A stretch of DNA of 64,000 nt from Alopecurus myosuroides (GCA_028641055.1 CM054060.1:236558833-236622832), one strand, 5' to 3'. Positions 1-13,163 are shown, counted from the stretch's first letter. Notes: generated by a model from the letters alone, not told the origin. Numbers and translations are program-made.

Positions 1-90
1 TTAGTCATAGATGTAGTTGGATAACGATCTATGTATCTTGTTGTAATGCCCGAATGAGTCACATAGTAATCATCATATCATGCATATGCA
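1..90 (+). repeat. Fragment of B 5' LTR left of element A
   Basis: The sequence matches mid-LTR sequence seen elsewhere in the window (for example 51740-51830). It stops at ATGCA (86-90), immediately before the TG of element A. The LTR resumes at 6929 with the same ATGCA, so these 90 bases are the left half of an LTR split by insertion. Confidence 0.8.
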
Positions 91-1687
91 TGATACGCCA
101 TAAACGTATCCTTAATTTCTGATGTTCCATGTTGTTTCCCACATGTTTGCTATACACTTTATGTCATTTTTATCGATTTTCCTGACTAACCTATTGACAA
201 GATGCCACAGAGCCAGTTCCATGTTTTCTGCTGTTTTTATTTTCAGAAAAGTTGTTCTAAAAATATTCTTGGAATTGGAAAATTTGAAGTTCGGAGGTTC
301 TAGAATTCCCGAAGGTTCCACGGAGTCCCGAAGAGTCCTAGAGGAGGGCCACATGGGGGCCACACCACAGGACAGAGCCCCCCGGCCGCGCCATGGGGTG
401 GTGTGAGGCCCCCAGGCCTCCACCGCCTTTGCCCTTTCGCCTATTTATACCCCCCGAGGTGTAAACCCTAAAGATATACCACTTTGTCCCGAGAAACCCC
501 GAGGCCGCCGCCATCTTCATCCCAAGATCGAGAGGGATCTGGAGCTCTCCTCGACACCTTGCCGGGAGGGGAATTCATCACCGGAGGGGTCTACACCACC
601 ATGCCCTCCTCCGAAGTGATGTGTGAGTAGTTCATCCCTGGACTACGGGTCCATAGCAGTAGCTAGATGGTTGTTCTCTCTACTTTGCACCTCATGTGTA
701 GATCTCGTGAGCTGCCTCACATGATCGAGATCATCTTTATGTAATGCTACATGTTGTGCTTGCTGGGATCCGATGGATATTGAATGATATCTCTTCTGAT
801 TATCAATCTATCATGTTATCTTCATGCATATGTTATTTATGATCTTGCATGCTCTCCGTTATTAGTAGATGCGCTGGCCAAGTAGATGCTAGTAACTCCA
901 AGAGGGAGTATTTATGCTCGATTGTGGGTTCATGCCTTCTTTGCATCTGTGCTCGAGTGACAGAAACGTGAAGGATGGAGGATGTGTTTTTGCCATTAGA
1001 GAGAAAACAACAGTGTTTACCTAGTTTACATTATTTACATTACACACTTTGCTTACTGCAATAATCTGTTGCTAGCAACTTAATACCCAACGTTTGTTCA
1101 GATGATATTCAAAGGGTGGATTATTAGACATAGATGCAGTTGGATGACGGTCTATGTATTTTGTTGTAATGCCCGCGTGAATCACATAGTAATCTTTATG
1201 TCTTGCATATGCACTACGGTGCAGCCTTCATTTATGTCAATTGCCCAGCTGTAATTTGTTCACCACGCATGTTATTTATCTTTCACGGAGAGACACCACT
1301 AGTGAACTGTGGACCCTGGTCCGTTTTCCTCATACTGATAAAACACCTACTGCTTTCATACTGCTTTCGTACTGTTACTACTGCTTTCATACTGTTCTCC
1401 TACTGTTTTCCACACCATACGTTTAACCTCTTTGTGTTCAGCAAAACCGGTGAGATTGACAACATCACTGCTTCGTTGGGGCAAAGTGATTTGATTGTGT
1501 TATGTAGGTTCCACGTTGCTGCTGAACCTGTAGTGCGCCCTGCCATCTCAGCTGCATCAACCTTCTGAAGTTACTCCTTCTCCTACTGGTCGATTCAACT
1601 TTGGTTTCTTTCTGAGGAAAACTTGTTGTTGCACTCTTCGTACCTTCCTCTTGGGGTCTCCTAACGAACGTGTGTTCACACGCATCA
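91..1687 (+). repeat. 5' LTR of element A
   Basis: About 1.6 kb, starting TGATACGCC and ending CATCA. It matches 5333-6928 and 11568-13163 along its whole length. Several short open frames in it recur in every LTR copy of the window and are not genes. Confidence 0.88.
442..449 (+). promoter_or_regulatory. Probable TATA box of LTR promoter
   Basis: TATTTATA follows a GC-rich stretch and precedes a conserved tract (cccccgaggtgtaaaccc). The same arrangement recurs at 5692-5699 and 11928-11935. Its position inside the LTR fits the U3/R promoter of an LTR retrotransposon. The transcription start is inferred, not shown. Confidence 0.5.
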
Positions 1688-1697
1688 AGCACTTTTC

Positions 1698-1715
1698 TGG
1701 CGCCGTTTCCGGGGA
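1698..1715 (+). other. Primer binding site of element A (tRNA-Asp type)
   Basis: TGGCGCCGTTTCCGGGGA lies 10 bases after the LTR end. It matches the complement of the plant tRNA-Asp 3' end (TGGCGCCGTTGCCGGGGA) except for one base. This primer choice is known for Athila-type gypsy elements. Confidence 0.8.
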
Positions 1716-1883
1716 GGAAGAGAATTTCTGCAAGGGGAGTCTCTCACTTCCAATCTCTTTACTTTGTTTTTGTTTTGCTTAGTTTATTTTATTTTGTCTT
1801 GTTTACTTCTCTTTATAAAAAACACACAAAAAAATAGTTCTTATTCCAGTTGTAGTTATATTTCTGTTTTTAGTCTTGCTAAA

Positions 1884-2467
1884 ATGAGTGTTCCTGAGGT
1901 TGAAGTTTGTTCCTTTAAGCAACGAGGGGGAGATAGTTTGAAAGATGCTTGGAATAGGATAAGTGATGCTCATCATAGATGCACTAAGAAATACTCCACC
2001 TTAATCCTTATTAGGAATTTTTATGTTGGTATTACTAGCTGTTATAGGTATGCTCTAGACACTCTTACAGGTGGTAATTTTCTGGGAACACCTCCTTTGG
2101 AAGCCTGTAATTTAATTGAAAGTTTAGTTGGGATACCACCTACTAAAGTTGTTAAAACTGAGATCACTTTGGATGATGTTATTAAAAAGCTAAACTCTAT
2201 GGAGAAAAATTTGCCAAAGTTCCTTGATAATGCCAGCAAAGTTAATGAATCAATAGTAAGTATCAACAAGAAAATCACTGTTTTTAAGAAACTAGCAATA
2301 TCCATGATAGTCAAAATATGAGGATTGGTAAATTAGAGGAGGCTATGGAAACTTTAAGCTCAACCTTTTCTTCTCTCAAGTTTAAAAGAGAGAAACCTTC
2401 TGTGGGAAAAGAGAGAAAAAATATGTATGTCCAAAGGCACCTAAACCGAAATCCCCTAAACACTTAA
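1884..2467 (+). pseudogene. gag-like gene of element A, frameshifted
   Basis: An ATG at 1884 opens a frame reading MSVPEVEVCSF. It continues through GDSLKDAWNRISDAHHR and later LDTLTGGNFLGTPPLEACN, a pattern I recognise from the capsid (gag) region of Triticeae gypsy elements. The frame stops at 2321 near a run reading SMIVKI. The next frame continues the same protein style (MRIGKLEEAMETLSS) to a stop at 2465-2467, so one frameshift near 2300 breaks the gene. The product would be at most about 195 residues, far shorter than a full gag-pol, and no zinc knuckle, protease or polymerase follows. The role would be RNA packaging in a virus-like particle. An upstream in-frame start at 1764 is less likely, because it would add a run of hydrophobic residues with no gag character. 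Confidence 0.65.
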
Positions 2468-5332
2468 AATTAATAAAACTTTTAGTGAAACTAAAAGTGA
2501 TTTGCATGTTGAATCATCTTCAGGGGGTGTCTAAGGTACCCATTGTTACTATTGGGGTTTTGAAGGAAATTATTGATTTGGATGCTTCTTCACTTGCAAA
2601 TACTTGATTCCACTCTTCTGGGCCTAGCTAAAAGGCGTTAAAGAAAAGCACTTCTTGGGAGATAACCCATGGTTTTGCTTTGTTTTTCTCTGTTTTCTTT
2701 GAGTCAAGGGGTTTTATACTTCTGTAGGAACTCCTTTGTATCTTTCGTTTAATGTTTTAGTAGTGCCAAGTAAAGTTTCTGACGAGAGTTGGAGTTGGTT
2801 TTCGGATTTATGCGCAGGAAACAGATTTCTGCTTTCTATCATAAAAAACCTTAAAATTCGTAGAAAAATCAGAATGACCTGAAATTTCTTGTGCTTATTC
2901 CTCAGCTAATTCGGCAACTTTTTCGTTATTTAAATTTTTTGATCTGAGCAGCGTAAGTGCCTAGAAAAATTTCTTCTTTGCAGACTGTTCTGGTTTTGAC
3001 AGATTCTGCCATTTTTCTTGCATTTTCTCTTTTGAGATGTCAAGTGGATTTTTTTACTTCAAGAAACATGAGTGGATGTAGCTAATGTTTAGAAGTAGCA
3101 ATGGCACTTGTGACCTTACATAACCCGTGGGTTTTTTATTGTTGCACTAATCCTCTAATGTGAATTACTCTTTGAGTGTGGTGTGAAGGAAGTTTTCAAG
3201 GGTCAAGCGAAGAGGGTGTTATATGTGATCAAGAAGAGTGCAAGGTAAAAACTTGGGGATGACCCCGTGGTTCATCCAAGCATATTTTTAGAACACTCAA
3301 GCATCTAATCTTGGGGATGCCCAAGTCATCCCCTTCTTCATCAACAAATTATCAGGTCACTTCTAGTGAAACTATATTTTTATTCGGTCACATCATATGA
3401 AGTTTACTTGGAGTGTATATTTGTTTTTCTTTTTTTTTAATTTTGTTTTCCTTTGTTTTCTTTTGTTTTCCTTGCCGCAATAATATAATTGGACCCTAGC
3501 ATTCCTTGTTTGGGAGAGAGACACGCTCCGCCTTTTTGTTTGAATACTCGTTATGCTCGTATTCTTAATTTTTCTTCTAGTTGCTGCAAAATTCCTGTTT
3601 AGCTCTTGTTTTCATTGCATCTCTTGTTCAGAGCTGTTAGTTTTAGTAGTTTTATGTGAGTACTCTCATGTTTGCGTGCTGTAGCATTTAGAGAGTTTTT
3701 GTTAAAGCATGTTTTGTATGGTGCTTGTTGGGAAAAGAAACTGCTGCTTGAGGTAGAATTTTTAACGGTGCAAGTAGAAGCTTGTATAAATTATGGCTAG
3801 ACTTATTCATATCATGCTAGATGTTATTTTAATTCTAAAGCCTAGTGGTTATTTAGTAGCATGATTAGTCACAAATAGCTGAGAGTGTTTAATGTGCCAC
3901 TGAAAGAATCATGAGTTGTTCTTGTCATATTGAAGCATCAATTTGTGGTGTTCTCCTTTGAATGTTTTACTTGGTTGACTTGGCGCATGCTAACACCATG
4001 TTTATGACTATGAACCAGTCACTTATAGCCTCCATGATCATTTAGTTTTTCAACTTCTGGTACCACTTATTCTTTGATTAATGATGTTTATGTCGCTATG
4101 CATGATTATGGCTATTATGCTCTCTTGATTTGTCGCTCCCAGTCTTTTGCTAGACTCCACCTATACTGAGTATGAGCTCTACTCGTGCATCCAACTCCCC
4201 AAAATCAAATTTTTCCCATTTTGTCTACCATACCTACCTACATGTGGTATTTAACAGCCACTCCAAAGTAAATTGCTCATGTGTTACCTTTAAAACTTTC
4301 AAAATTACTCATGTTTTGTGCTCCTGTTTTAGCTCACGAGAACGTAAATAGAGAATTTTTATCTCACTTGTTGATTGGACTTTCACACCCTGGACTAGTG
4401 GCTTCATCCGCTTATCCAATGATAGAAGAGCTGGCAGTGGGGTGCCCAGCCCCAAATTAATAACAACAAATTCTCTTCACTATTCCCCCCCTTAATTTAT
4501 CAGCCAAAGCATAATTGTGTAAACAAAAGAGAAAGAGGGATGACCTTATACCCATATGTGTCCTTCTATGGGAGCCGCTCTTGTAAAGTCTAGTCGGCTT
4601 GTGACGTGCTGTATTTTCTATTTACTATTCGTTGACATAATCATACACCTCTCTAAAAAATATAGATACTCCTCCACGGTATGTGATTGGTGGCGGGCAC
4701 CCGAGGATTCGGTTAGCCATGGTTTGTGTAAGAGATGGGAGGAGTGTCAAGATTTTAATACCTCTGTTTAATAAAATAAAAGCTCTAGCACATGAGTTGA
4801 TACCTGCTTCCCTCTGCGAAGGTTCTTTCTTTTACTTTTATGTTGAGTCCCCATCTTCTAACTTTATGCATAGTTGAGAGAGCATAGTTGCCATTCTGAG
4901 TATTATGTGCATTTGTCCCAGAAACATTATTAATTGATTAATGATGTGTTATTGCTTGTTCTCTAATTATTTGTTCTAGTCTTCCTCATGAACTTTGAAG
5001 GTGTCCTGGCATTTATGTTTTGCCCTACTCTTAAGGACTAGAAAAATATCACTTTTCCATGTTTTCTCTATACTTGAAACAAACGTATATCTTTTGTTGC
5101 ATTGTTATTCATGATCTTTTATTTGTGTTACTTCTCATGATGCAAGGTGATTGTTATGCTTTATTATTAAAATTCTATTTATCATGCTTGTGTTTAAGTT
5201 CTATGATATCACCTTACTTATGCTTTTACATTATTGATGATAAAGTTTATGTTGGTAGCATGTCACCTCAGAAATTTTGTGCTTTTATCGTTTACCTACT
5301 CGAGGACGAATAGGAACTATGCTTGGGGATGT
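2468..5332 (+). other. Non-coding 3' internal region of element A
   Basis: No convincing coding frame. From about 2620 it aligns with element B's internal region (9000 on and 15225 on), starting at a block that reads like gcctagctaaaaggcg. It contains the conserved block at about 4360-4455 (tctcacttgttgattgg and following), which recurs in B, C and D. It ends in the polypurine tract before the 3' LTR. Confidence 0.7.
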
Positions 5333-6928
5333 TGATACGTGATAAACGTATCCTTAATTTATGATGTTCCATGTTGTTTTCATGTTGTTTCCCACATGTT
5401 TGCTATACACTTTATGTCATTTTTATCGATTTTCCGGACTAACCTATTGACAAGATGTCACAGAGCCAGTTCCCTGTTTTCTGCTGTTTTAGTTTCAGAA
5501 AATTTATTCTAGAAATATTCCCGGAATTGGAAAATTCGAAGTCTGGAGGTCCTAGAATTCCCAAAGGTTCCACGGAGTCCCAAAGAGATCTGGAGGGGGG
5601 CCACGGGGGGGCCACACCATAGGGAGACGCGCCCCTGGCCTCGCCATGCGGTGGTGTGGGGCCCAGGCCTCCATCGCCTTTCCCTTTCGCCTATTTATAC
5701 CCCCCGAGGTGTAAACCCTAAAGATATACCACTTCGTCCCGAGAAACACCCGAGGCCGTCGTCATCGTCATCTCGAGATCGGGAGGGTTCTGGAGCTGTC
5801 CCCGGCACCCTGCCGGGAGGGGAATTCATCACCGGAGGGGGCTACACCACCACGCCCTCCTCCGAAGTGATGCGTGAGTAGTTCATACGTGGACTACGGG
5901 TCCATAGCAGTAGCTAGATGGTTGTTCTCTCGACTTTATACCTCATGTTTAGATCTCGTGAGCTGCCTCACATGATCGAGATCATCTTTATGTAATGCTA
6001 CATGTTGTATTTGCTGGGATCTGATGAATGTTGAATGCTATGTCTTCTGATTATCAATCTATCATGTTATCTTCATGCATATGTTATTTATAATCTTGCA
6101 TGCTCTCCGTTATTAGTAGATGCTCTGGCCAAGTAGATGCTAGTAACTACAAGAGGGAATTTTTATGCTCGATAGTGGGTTCATGCCTCCTTTGCATCTG
6201 TGCTCGAGTGACAGAAACGTGACGGATGGAGGATGTGTTGTTGCCATTAGGGAGAAAACAACGGTGTTTACCTAGTTTACATTGTTTACATTACACACTT
6301 TGCTTACTGCGATAATCTGTTGCTAGAAACTTAATACCCAACGTTTGTTCTGATGATATTCGGAAGGTGGATTATTAGACATAGATGCAGTTGGATGACG
6401 GTCTATGTATTTTGTTGTAATGCCCGCATGAATCACATAGTAATCTTTATGTGTTGCATATTCACTACGGTGAAACCTTCATTTGTGTCAATTGCCAAGC
6501 TGTAATTTGTTCACCACGCATGTTATTTATCTTTCACGGAGAGACACCACTAGTGAACTGTGGACCCCGGTCCTTTTTCCTCATACTGATAAATCACCTA
6601 CTGCTTTCGTACTGTTACTACTTCTTTCATACTGTTCTCCTACTGTTTTACACACCATACGTTAAACCTCTTTGTGTTCAGCAAAACCGGTGAGATTGAC
6701 AACCTCACTGCTTCGTTGGAGCAAAGTGATTTGATTGTGTTGTGTAGGTTCCACGTTGCTGCTGAACCGGTAGTGCGCCCTGCCATCTCAGCTGCATCAA
6801 CCTTCTGAAGTTACTCCTTCCTCCTACTGGTCGATTCAACCTTGGTTTATTTTTGAGGGAAACTTGCTGATGCACTCTTCATACTTTCCTCTTAGGGTCT
6901 CCTAACGAACGTGTGTTCACAGGCATCA
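5333..6928 (+). repeat. 3' LTR of element A
   Basis: It starts TGATACGTG and ends GGCATCA, followed by the target duplication ATGCA. It aligns with 91-1687 and 11568-13163. Position 11568 is exactly 6235 bases to the right, which reflects the tandem duplication. Confidence 0.88.
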
Positions 6929-7435
6929 ATGCACTATGGTGCAGCCTTTATATCTGTCAATTGCCTAGTTGTAATTTGTTTACCCAACATGTTATCTATT
7001 TGTTCTAGAGAGACACCACTACTGAAATGTGGACCCCGATCCATTTCCTTTATACTGATAATACAACCACGCCACTCACTGTTTTCATAATGTTCCTACT
7101 ATTTTCCTACTGCCATTATTGTTCTTTTTTCATCTACTGCAAACAACTACCGTTTTCCACACCATACGTTTAACCTCTTTGTTTTCAGCAAAAGCGGTGA
7201 GATTGACAACGTCACTGCTTCGTCGGGCAAAATGATTTGATTGTGTTGTGTAGGTTCCACGTTGCTTCTGAACCGGTAGTCCGCCCTGCCACATCAGCTG
7301 CATCAACCTTCAAAAGTGATTTTTTTTCTCCAACTGGTCGATTCAACCTTGGTTTCTTTCTGAGGGAAATTTACTATTGTGCTCTTTATACCTTCCTCTT
7401 GGGGTCTCCCAACGATTACAATCCCTGCACCATCA
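6929..7435 (+). repeat. Remainder of B 5' LTR, right of element A
   Basis: It begins with ATGCACTATGGTGCAG, the mid-LTR point where element A inserted, and ends in CACCATCA. A tRNA-Asp-type PBS follows at 7446-7463 (TCGCGCCGTTGCCGAGGA, degenerate), which marks the LTR/internal border of B. Confidence 0.82.
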
Positions 7436-7619
7436 AGCACTTTTCTCGCGCCGTTGCCGAGGAGAAAGAGGATTTCTGCAAGGGGAGTCTCTCACTTCCA
7501 ATCATTTTTTTACTTTGTTATTGTTTTGCTTGTTACTTGATTTATGATGCTTGCTAGCAATGTTTGATGTCATTGCAACTAGATTTTATTGGCAAGGTGG
7601 GTTCACAGATGAACAAAAA

Positions 7620-8939
7620 AAAATTATAAGGAACACCGCTTGTCACAAAAAGGGATACACTTATGGGAGCAAATTAATAAATTGCATAACTACGCTATAA
7701 ACTTGTGCTCTACTTATAATGTTACTTATTGCTTTGATAAATCTTGTTGCTGTAGGAGGTATAAACACCTCCCTTCAATGTGAGTATAATAATAATGTTA
7801 ACATATCTTCTTATGTCAAGGGAAATTATGACTTTTATGATGTGGAACAAATTGAAGAATTTATTTCTTGGAAGGGTGCATTCGAAATTGCTTATTTGCT
7901 TGAAAGTATTGGTGATGCACCTTATAAATACGAGATTTATGCTATATTTGAATATTGCTTTGATAATTACAAGCATTGTAATTGCTACATAATTAAATAT
8001 CTTAATATATTCTCTCCCCCAAAGGGAGATACTAATGCCTTGCAGAACCTATGGAAGAAAAAACTACTGAATCAAGAAGCTCATTGGATGAGAAATGGGA
8101 GGAGAGTGATGATCAAGAGGAGGAAGAATGGAGATACCCATGTCTACCTCCCAATGAGTGTAACTATTTAACTCATACCTTATTTTATTTCCCTCCATTC
8201 TTACCAAAGGAGGACGAGTGTTATATTGATAATGGTGATGATCCTATTGATTCTTTTGAAATATCCCTTTTTGATGAAATTGATACTTGCTATGCTTGTG
8301 ACCTTGATACTACTATGAATGAAAGTTTTGAGAATGATATTTCTACTATCGTTTATGATAATCCATTATACTTTGATAAATCCTATGATAATCCTCTATT
8401 TATTCCAACTATTGATATGGATGATAATGAGGAAATTTGTTTAGAAAATTTATATGATAATGCTTTAGATGATGGTCTTATGTTACTTTATGTTATAAAT
8501 TGTAATGCTACTGAAAATATGATTTCTATAATGTGTCCCATACCTTTTATGAGTGATCAATTTTCTTCTTTTAATATTTCTAAAAGTGGGGAAAAGAGAG
8601 AAGTTGGTTTTAAATTTTGATCCCACTGTTTTGGAGCTTGATATGAATTGTGTGCTTTCACACCATGACAAATATGCCTTATGTGATAATTATGTTGTTA
8701 AGTTTGTTCATGGTACTACTAAAAATTATTATGAGAGAGGAAAATATGGTTGTAGGAATTTTCATGTTACTCAAACACCTCTCTTTTTGTTGGAAGTTTT
8801 GAAATTACTCTTGTTCTACCTTCCCATGATTTCTAATTTGAGTTTCTTTAATTTATTTATTTACAAGATTCCTATGCATAGAAAGTGGGTTAAACTTAAT
8901 TTTTTTTATACTTACTTCTTGATGCTCTCTTTTTCTTAA
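7620..8939 (+). pseudogene. Broken copy of B ORF (unknown retrotransposon protein)
   Basis: Homologous to the intact frame at 13876-15225 but split by indels relative to it. Two bases are missing near 7773 (cctcccttcaatg against cctcccttttcaatg). One base is missing near 8046 (cagaacc against caggaacc). One base is added near 8590. As a result the protein is spread over three frames. Conserved pieces include SDDQEEEEWRYPCLPPNE and YDNPLYFDKSYDNPLF. It lies after B's PBS in duplication copy 1, and the damage arose after, or together with, the duplication. Confidence 0.75.
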
Positions 8940-11567
8940 TTCATATTTCTTATGTGAGCATCTTCTTTCTTTTTGTGCCTAGCTAAAAGGCGTTAGAGAA
9001 AAGCACTTCTTGGGAGATAACCCATGGTTTTATTTTTGCTTTGTTTTCTTCTGTTTTCTTTGAGTCAAGGTGTTGTTTACTTATGTAGCAACTCCTTTGT
9101 ATCTTAATTTTCTCGCATTTGTTGTGTCAAGTAAAGTCTCTAGTGAAAGTTGAGGTTGGTTTTGGATTTCTGCGCATTAAACAAATTTCTACAGTCCACC
9201 GTATAAAATCGCATAAATCACAGAAATATCAAAATGACTTGAAAATGTTTATTCTTATTCATAAGCTAATTCCTAAACTTTTAGAGCTTTACGTTTTTCG
9301 ATCTGAGCAATGTAAGTGCCCCAACAAAATTCGTCTTTACCGACTGTTTTGGTTTAACAGATTCTGCCTTTTTACTTGGATTCTCTCTTTTACTATGTCG
9401 AGCGGATTTATTTGCTCCACAAAACATCAGTGGATGGATCTAATGTTTAAAAAGTATTAATAGTGCTTTTTTCCATGCAGAACATGCGAATTTTTGATTG
9501 TGCACTAACCCTCTTATGCGAATTACGTTGAGTGTGGTGTGAAGGAAGTTTTCAAGGGTCAAGAGTAGAGGGTGATATAATGTGATCAAGAAGAGTGAAA
9601 AGCCAAAGATTGGGGATGCCCCCATGGTTCAACCCATAAAATTCTAAGAAGACTTAAGCGTATAAGCTTGGGTATGCCCAAGACATCCCCTTCTTTATCA
9701 ATAATTTATCAGGTCACTTCTAGTGAAACTATATTTTTATTCGGTCACATCATATGCATTTTACTTGGAGCGTCTGTTCGTTTTTGTTTTGTTTTTTTTT
9801 CTGCAATAAATATAGTTGGAACCCAACATATTTTGTGTGGGAGAGAGACATGCTCGCTTTTTCATATGAATACTCATTTTCTTCCATGCTCGTATTCTTA
9901 GTTTTTCTTCTAGCCGTTGCAAATCCTTTTAGCTAATGTTGTCATGCATCTCTTATTCAGAGTTGTTAATTCTAGTAGAGTAGTATTAGTACTCTCTTAT
10001 TTCATTGCTATATCTCTTGGAGATTTTTTGTTTAGTATAAAATGATTGGTGTTGGAAAGCAGTAGTACAATTTTCGTGCTTATAACGGTGCAAAAAGAAG
10101 CTTGTGTAAACTGGGGCTAGACTTTTTCATGTCATGCTAGATGTTATTTTAATTCTATTCTTAGTGTTTGTTATTGTATCATGACTTTTCTAAAATAGAT
10201 GAGAGTGCTTAATGTTCCATTGAAAGAATCATGAGTTGTTTTTATCATATTAAAGCATGAATTTGTGGTGTTCTCCTTCGAATGCTTTATTTGGTTGATT
10301 TGGTGCATGCTTACACCATGTTTATGACTACAAACCAGTCACTTATAGCCTCTATGATCATTTAGTTTTTGACTTGTAATACCCTTTATGGTTTGATTAA
10401 TAATGTTTTTTTTGCTATGCATGATTATGGCCATTATTGCTCTCTTGATTTGTCGCTCACAGTCTTTTGCTAGCCTCCACCTGTACTGAGTATGAGCTAT
10501 ACTCATGCATCTAACTCACAAAAACCAAAGTTTGCCGAATGTGTCCACCATACCTACCTGCATGTGGTATTTAACCGCCACTCCAAGTAAATTGCTCATG
10601 TGCTACCTTTAAAACTTTCAAAATTATTCCTGTTCCGTGCCCCTGTTTGAGCTCATGAGGACATGAATAGAGAATCTTTATCTCACTTGTTGATTGGATT
10701 TTACACGCATGGAATAGTGGCACAATCGCTTATCCAAATGATAGAAGAGTTGGCAGCGGGGTGCCCAGCCCCAAAATTGGTTACTATAAATTCTCTTCAC
10801 TATTTTTGCCCATGATTTATCAGTCAAAGCATAATTGTGTAAACAAAAGAGAAATAAGGATGACCTTATGACCCCAGTTGCATCCTTCAATGGGAGCCGC
10901 TCTTGTGAAGTCTAGTTGGCTTGTGACGTACAGTATTTTCCTGTTTACCATTCATTGACATAAGCATACACCTCTCTACAAAATGTTTTCAATACCTCTG
11001 TTTAATAAAATAAAAAGCTCTAGCACACGAGTTAATCCCTACTCCCCTCTGCGAAGGGTCTTTCTTTTACTTTTATGTTGAGTCTCCATCTTCTAACTTT
11101 ATGCACAGTTGAGAGAGCATAGTTGCCATTCTGAGTTTTATGTGCATTTGTCCCAGAAACATTATTAATTGATTCATGATGTGTTATTGCTTGTTCTCTA
11201 ATTATTTGTTCTAGTCTTCCTCATGAACTTTGAAGGTGTCCTGGCATTTATGTTTTTCCCCACTCTTAAGGACTAGCAAAATATCACTTTGCCATGTTTT
11301 CTCTATACTTGAAACAAACGTATATCTTTTGTTGCATTGTTATTCATGATCTTTTATTTGTGTTACTTCTCATGATGCAAGGTGATTGTTATGCTTTATT
11401 ATTAAAATTCTATTTATCATGCTTTTGTTTAAGTTCTATGATCTCACCTTACTTATGCTTTTACATTATTGATGATAAAGGTTATGTTGGTAGCATGTCA
11501 CCTCAGAAATTTTGTGTTTTTATCGTTTACCTACTCGAGGACGAGTAGGAACTATGCTTGGGGATGT
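8940..11567 (+). other. Chimeric non-coding internal region, duplication copy 1
   Basis: No gene seen. The sequence follows B-type DNA to about 11090 and A-type DNA from there to the LTR at 11568. It carries the conserved block shared by A-D at about 10680-10775 and ends in the polypurine tract gcttggggatg. Confidence 0.7.
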
Positions 11568-13163
11568 TAATACGTCATAAATGTATCCTTAATTTCTGAT
11601 GTTCCATGTTGTTTTCATGTTGTTTCCCACATGTTTGTTATACACTTTAAGTCATTTTTATCGATTTTCCGGACTAACCTATTGACAAGATGCCACAGAG
11701 CCAGTTCCCTGTTTTCTGCTGTTTTAGTTTCAGAAAATTTATTCTAGAAATATTCTCGGAATTGGAAAATTCGAAGTCTGGAGGCCCTAGAATTCCCAAA
11801 GGTTCCACGGAGTCCCGAAGAGATCTAGAAGGGGGCCACGGGGGGCCCACACCATAGGGAGGCACGCCCCCTGGCCTCGGCATGCGGTGGTGTGGGGCCC
11901 AGGCCTCCACCGCCTTTCCCTTTCGCCTATTTATACCCCCCGAGGTGTAAACCCTAAAGATATACCACTTCATCCCGAGAAACACCCGAGGCCGTCGTCA
12001 TCGTCATCTCGAGATCGGGAGGGTTCTCGAGCTCTCCCGGCACCCTGTTGGGAGGGGAATTCATCACCGGAGGGGGCTACACCACCACGCCCTCCTCCGA
12101 AGTGATGCGTGAGTAGTTCATACGTGGACTACGGGTCCATAGCAGTAGCTAGATGGTTGTTCTCTCGACTTTATACCTCATGTTTAGATCTCGTGAGCTG
12201 CCTCACATGATCGAGATCATCTTTATGTAATGCTACATGTTGTGTTTGCTGGGATCTGATGAATGTTGAATGCTATGTCTTATGATTATCAATCTATCAT
12301 GTTATCTTCATGCATATGTTATTTATAATCTTGCATGCTCTCCGTTATTAGTAGATGCCCTGGCCAAGTAGATGCTCGTAACTCCAAGAAGGAATATTTA
12401 TGCTCGATAGTGGGTTCGTGCCTCCTTTGCATCTGTGCTCGAGTGACAGAAACGTGACGGATGGAGGATGTGTTGTTGCCATTAGGGAGAAAACAACGGT
12501 GTTTACCTAGTTTACATTGTGTACATTACACACTTTGCTTACTGCGAAAATCTGTTGCTAGAAACTTAATACCCAACGTTTGTTCATATGATATTCGGAA
12601 GGTGGATTATTAGACATAGATGCAGTTGGATGACGGTCTATGTATTTTGTTGTAATGCCCGCATGAATCACATAGTAATCTTTATGTCTTGCATATTCAC
12701 TACGGTGCAACCTTCATTTCTGTCAGTTGCCAAGCTGTAATTTGTTCACCACGCATGTTATTTATCTTTCACGGAGAGACACCACTAGTGAACTGTGGAC
12801 CCCGGTCCTTTTTCCTCATACTGATAAAACACCTACTGCTTTCGTACTGTTACTACTTCTTTCATACGGTTCTCCTACTGTTTTACACACCATACGTTTA
12901 ACCTCTTTGTGTTCAGCAAAACCAGTGAGATTGACAACCTCACTGCTTCGTTGGAGCAAAGTGATTTGATTGTGTTGTGTAGGTTCCATGTTGCTGCTGA
13001 ACCGGTAGTGCGCCCTGCCATCTCAGCTGCATCAACCTTCTGAAGTTACTCCTTTCTCCTACTGGTCGATTCAACCTCGGTTTCTTTCTGAGGGAAACTT
13101 GCTGCTGCACTCTTCATACTTTCCTCTTAGGGTCTCCCAACGAACGTGTGTTCATAGGCATCA
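11568..13163 (+). repeat. Duplicated copy of element A 3' LTR
   Basis: It starts TAATACGTC (the TG mutated to TA) and ends GGCATCA. It is followed by ATGCACTATGGTGCA exactly as at 6929. It is a copy of 5333-6928 made by the tandem duplication rather than the LTR of an independent insertion, since it has no target duplication of its own. Confidence 0.85.

Larger units (their letters stand above)
91..6928 (+). mobile_element. LTR retrotransposon A, complete, inserted in B 5' LTR
   Basis: Complete + strand element with LTRs 91-1687 and 5333-6928 and internal region 1688-5332. It is flanked by a perfect 5-bp duplication, ATGCA at 86-90 and 6929-6933. Both LTRs begin TGATACG and end in CATCA. A tRNA-Asp-type PBS lies 10 bases after the 5' LTR, and a purine-rich tract (gcttggggatg) precedes the 3' LTR. 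The internal region carries only a broken gag-like frame, so the element is non-autonomous. The LTR head and tRNA-Asp PBS are typical of Athila-type gypsy elements of Triticeae; I do not assign a family name. Confidence 0.88.
4861..11095 (+). repeat. Tandem duplication, copy 1 (about 6.24 kb)
   Basis: This segment contains the 3' end of A's internal region, A's 3' LTR, the rest of B's 5' LTR and most of B's internal region. It is repeated directly at about 11096-17337. Corresponding landmarks are offset by 6235 (LTR start 5333/11568, LTR end 6928/13163, B LTR end 7435/13670). The junction lies somewhere in the homologous tract at about 11086-11150. Confidence 0.85.

Noticed and set aside
1203..1568. 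Open frame of 121 codons (similar frames at 6451, 12689, 19229 and 51819)
   Set aside because: It lies wholly in LTR sequence and recurs in each LTR copy with different lengths; there is no coding pattern.
9668..9936. Small plus frames in B's 3' internal region (also 15909-16211)
   Set aside because: They are in non-coding 3' internal DNA with no conserved product; the frame differs between the two copies.
11568..13163. A third independent LTR retrotransposon with its own LTR
   Set aside because: Its right junction (GGCATCA then ATGCACTATGG) is identical to that of element A and all landmarks are offset by 6235, so it is a copy made by duplication.
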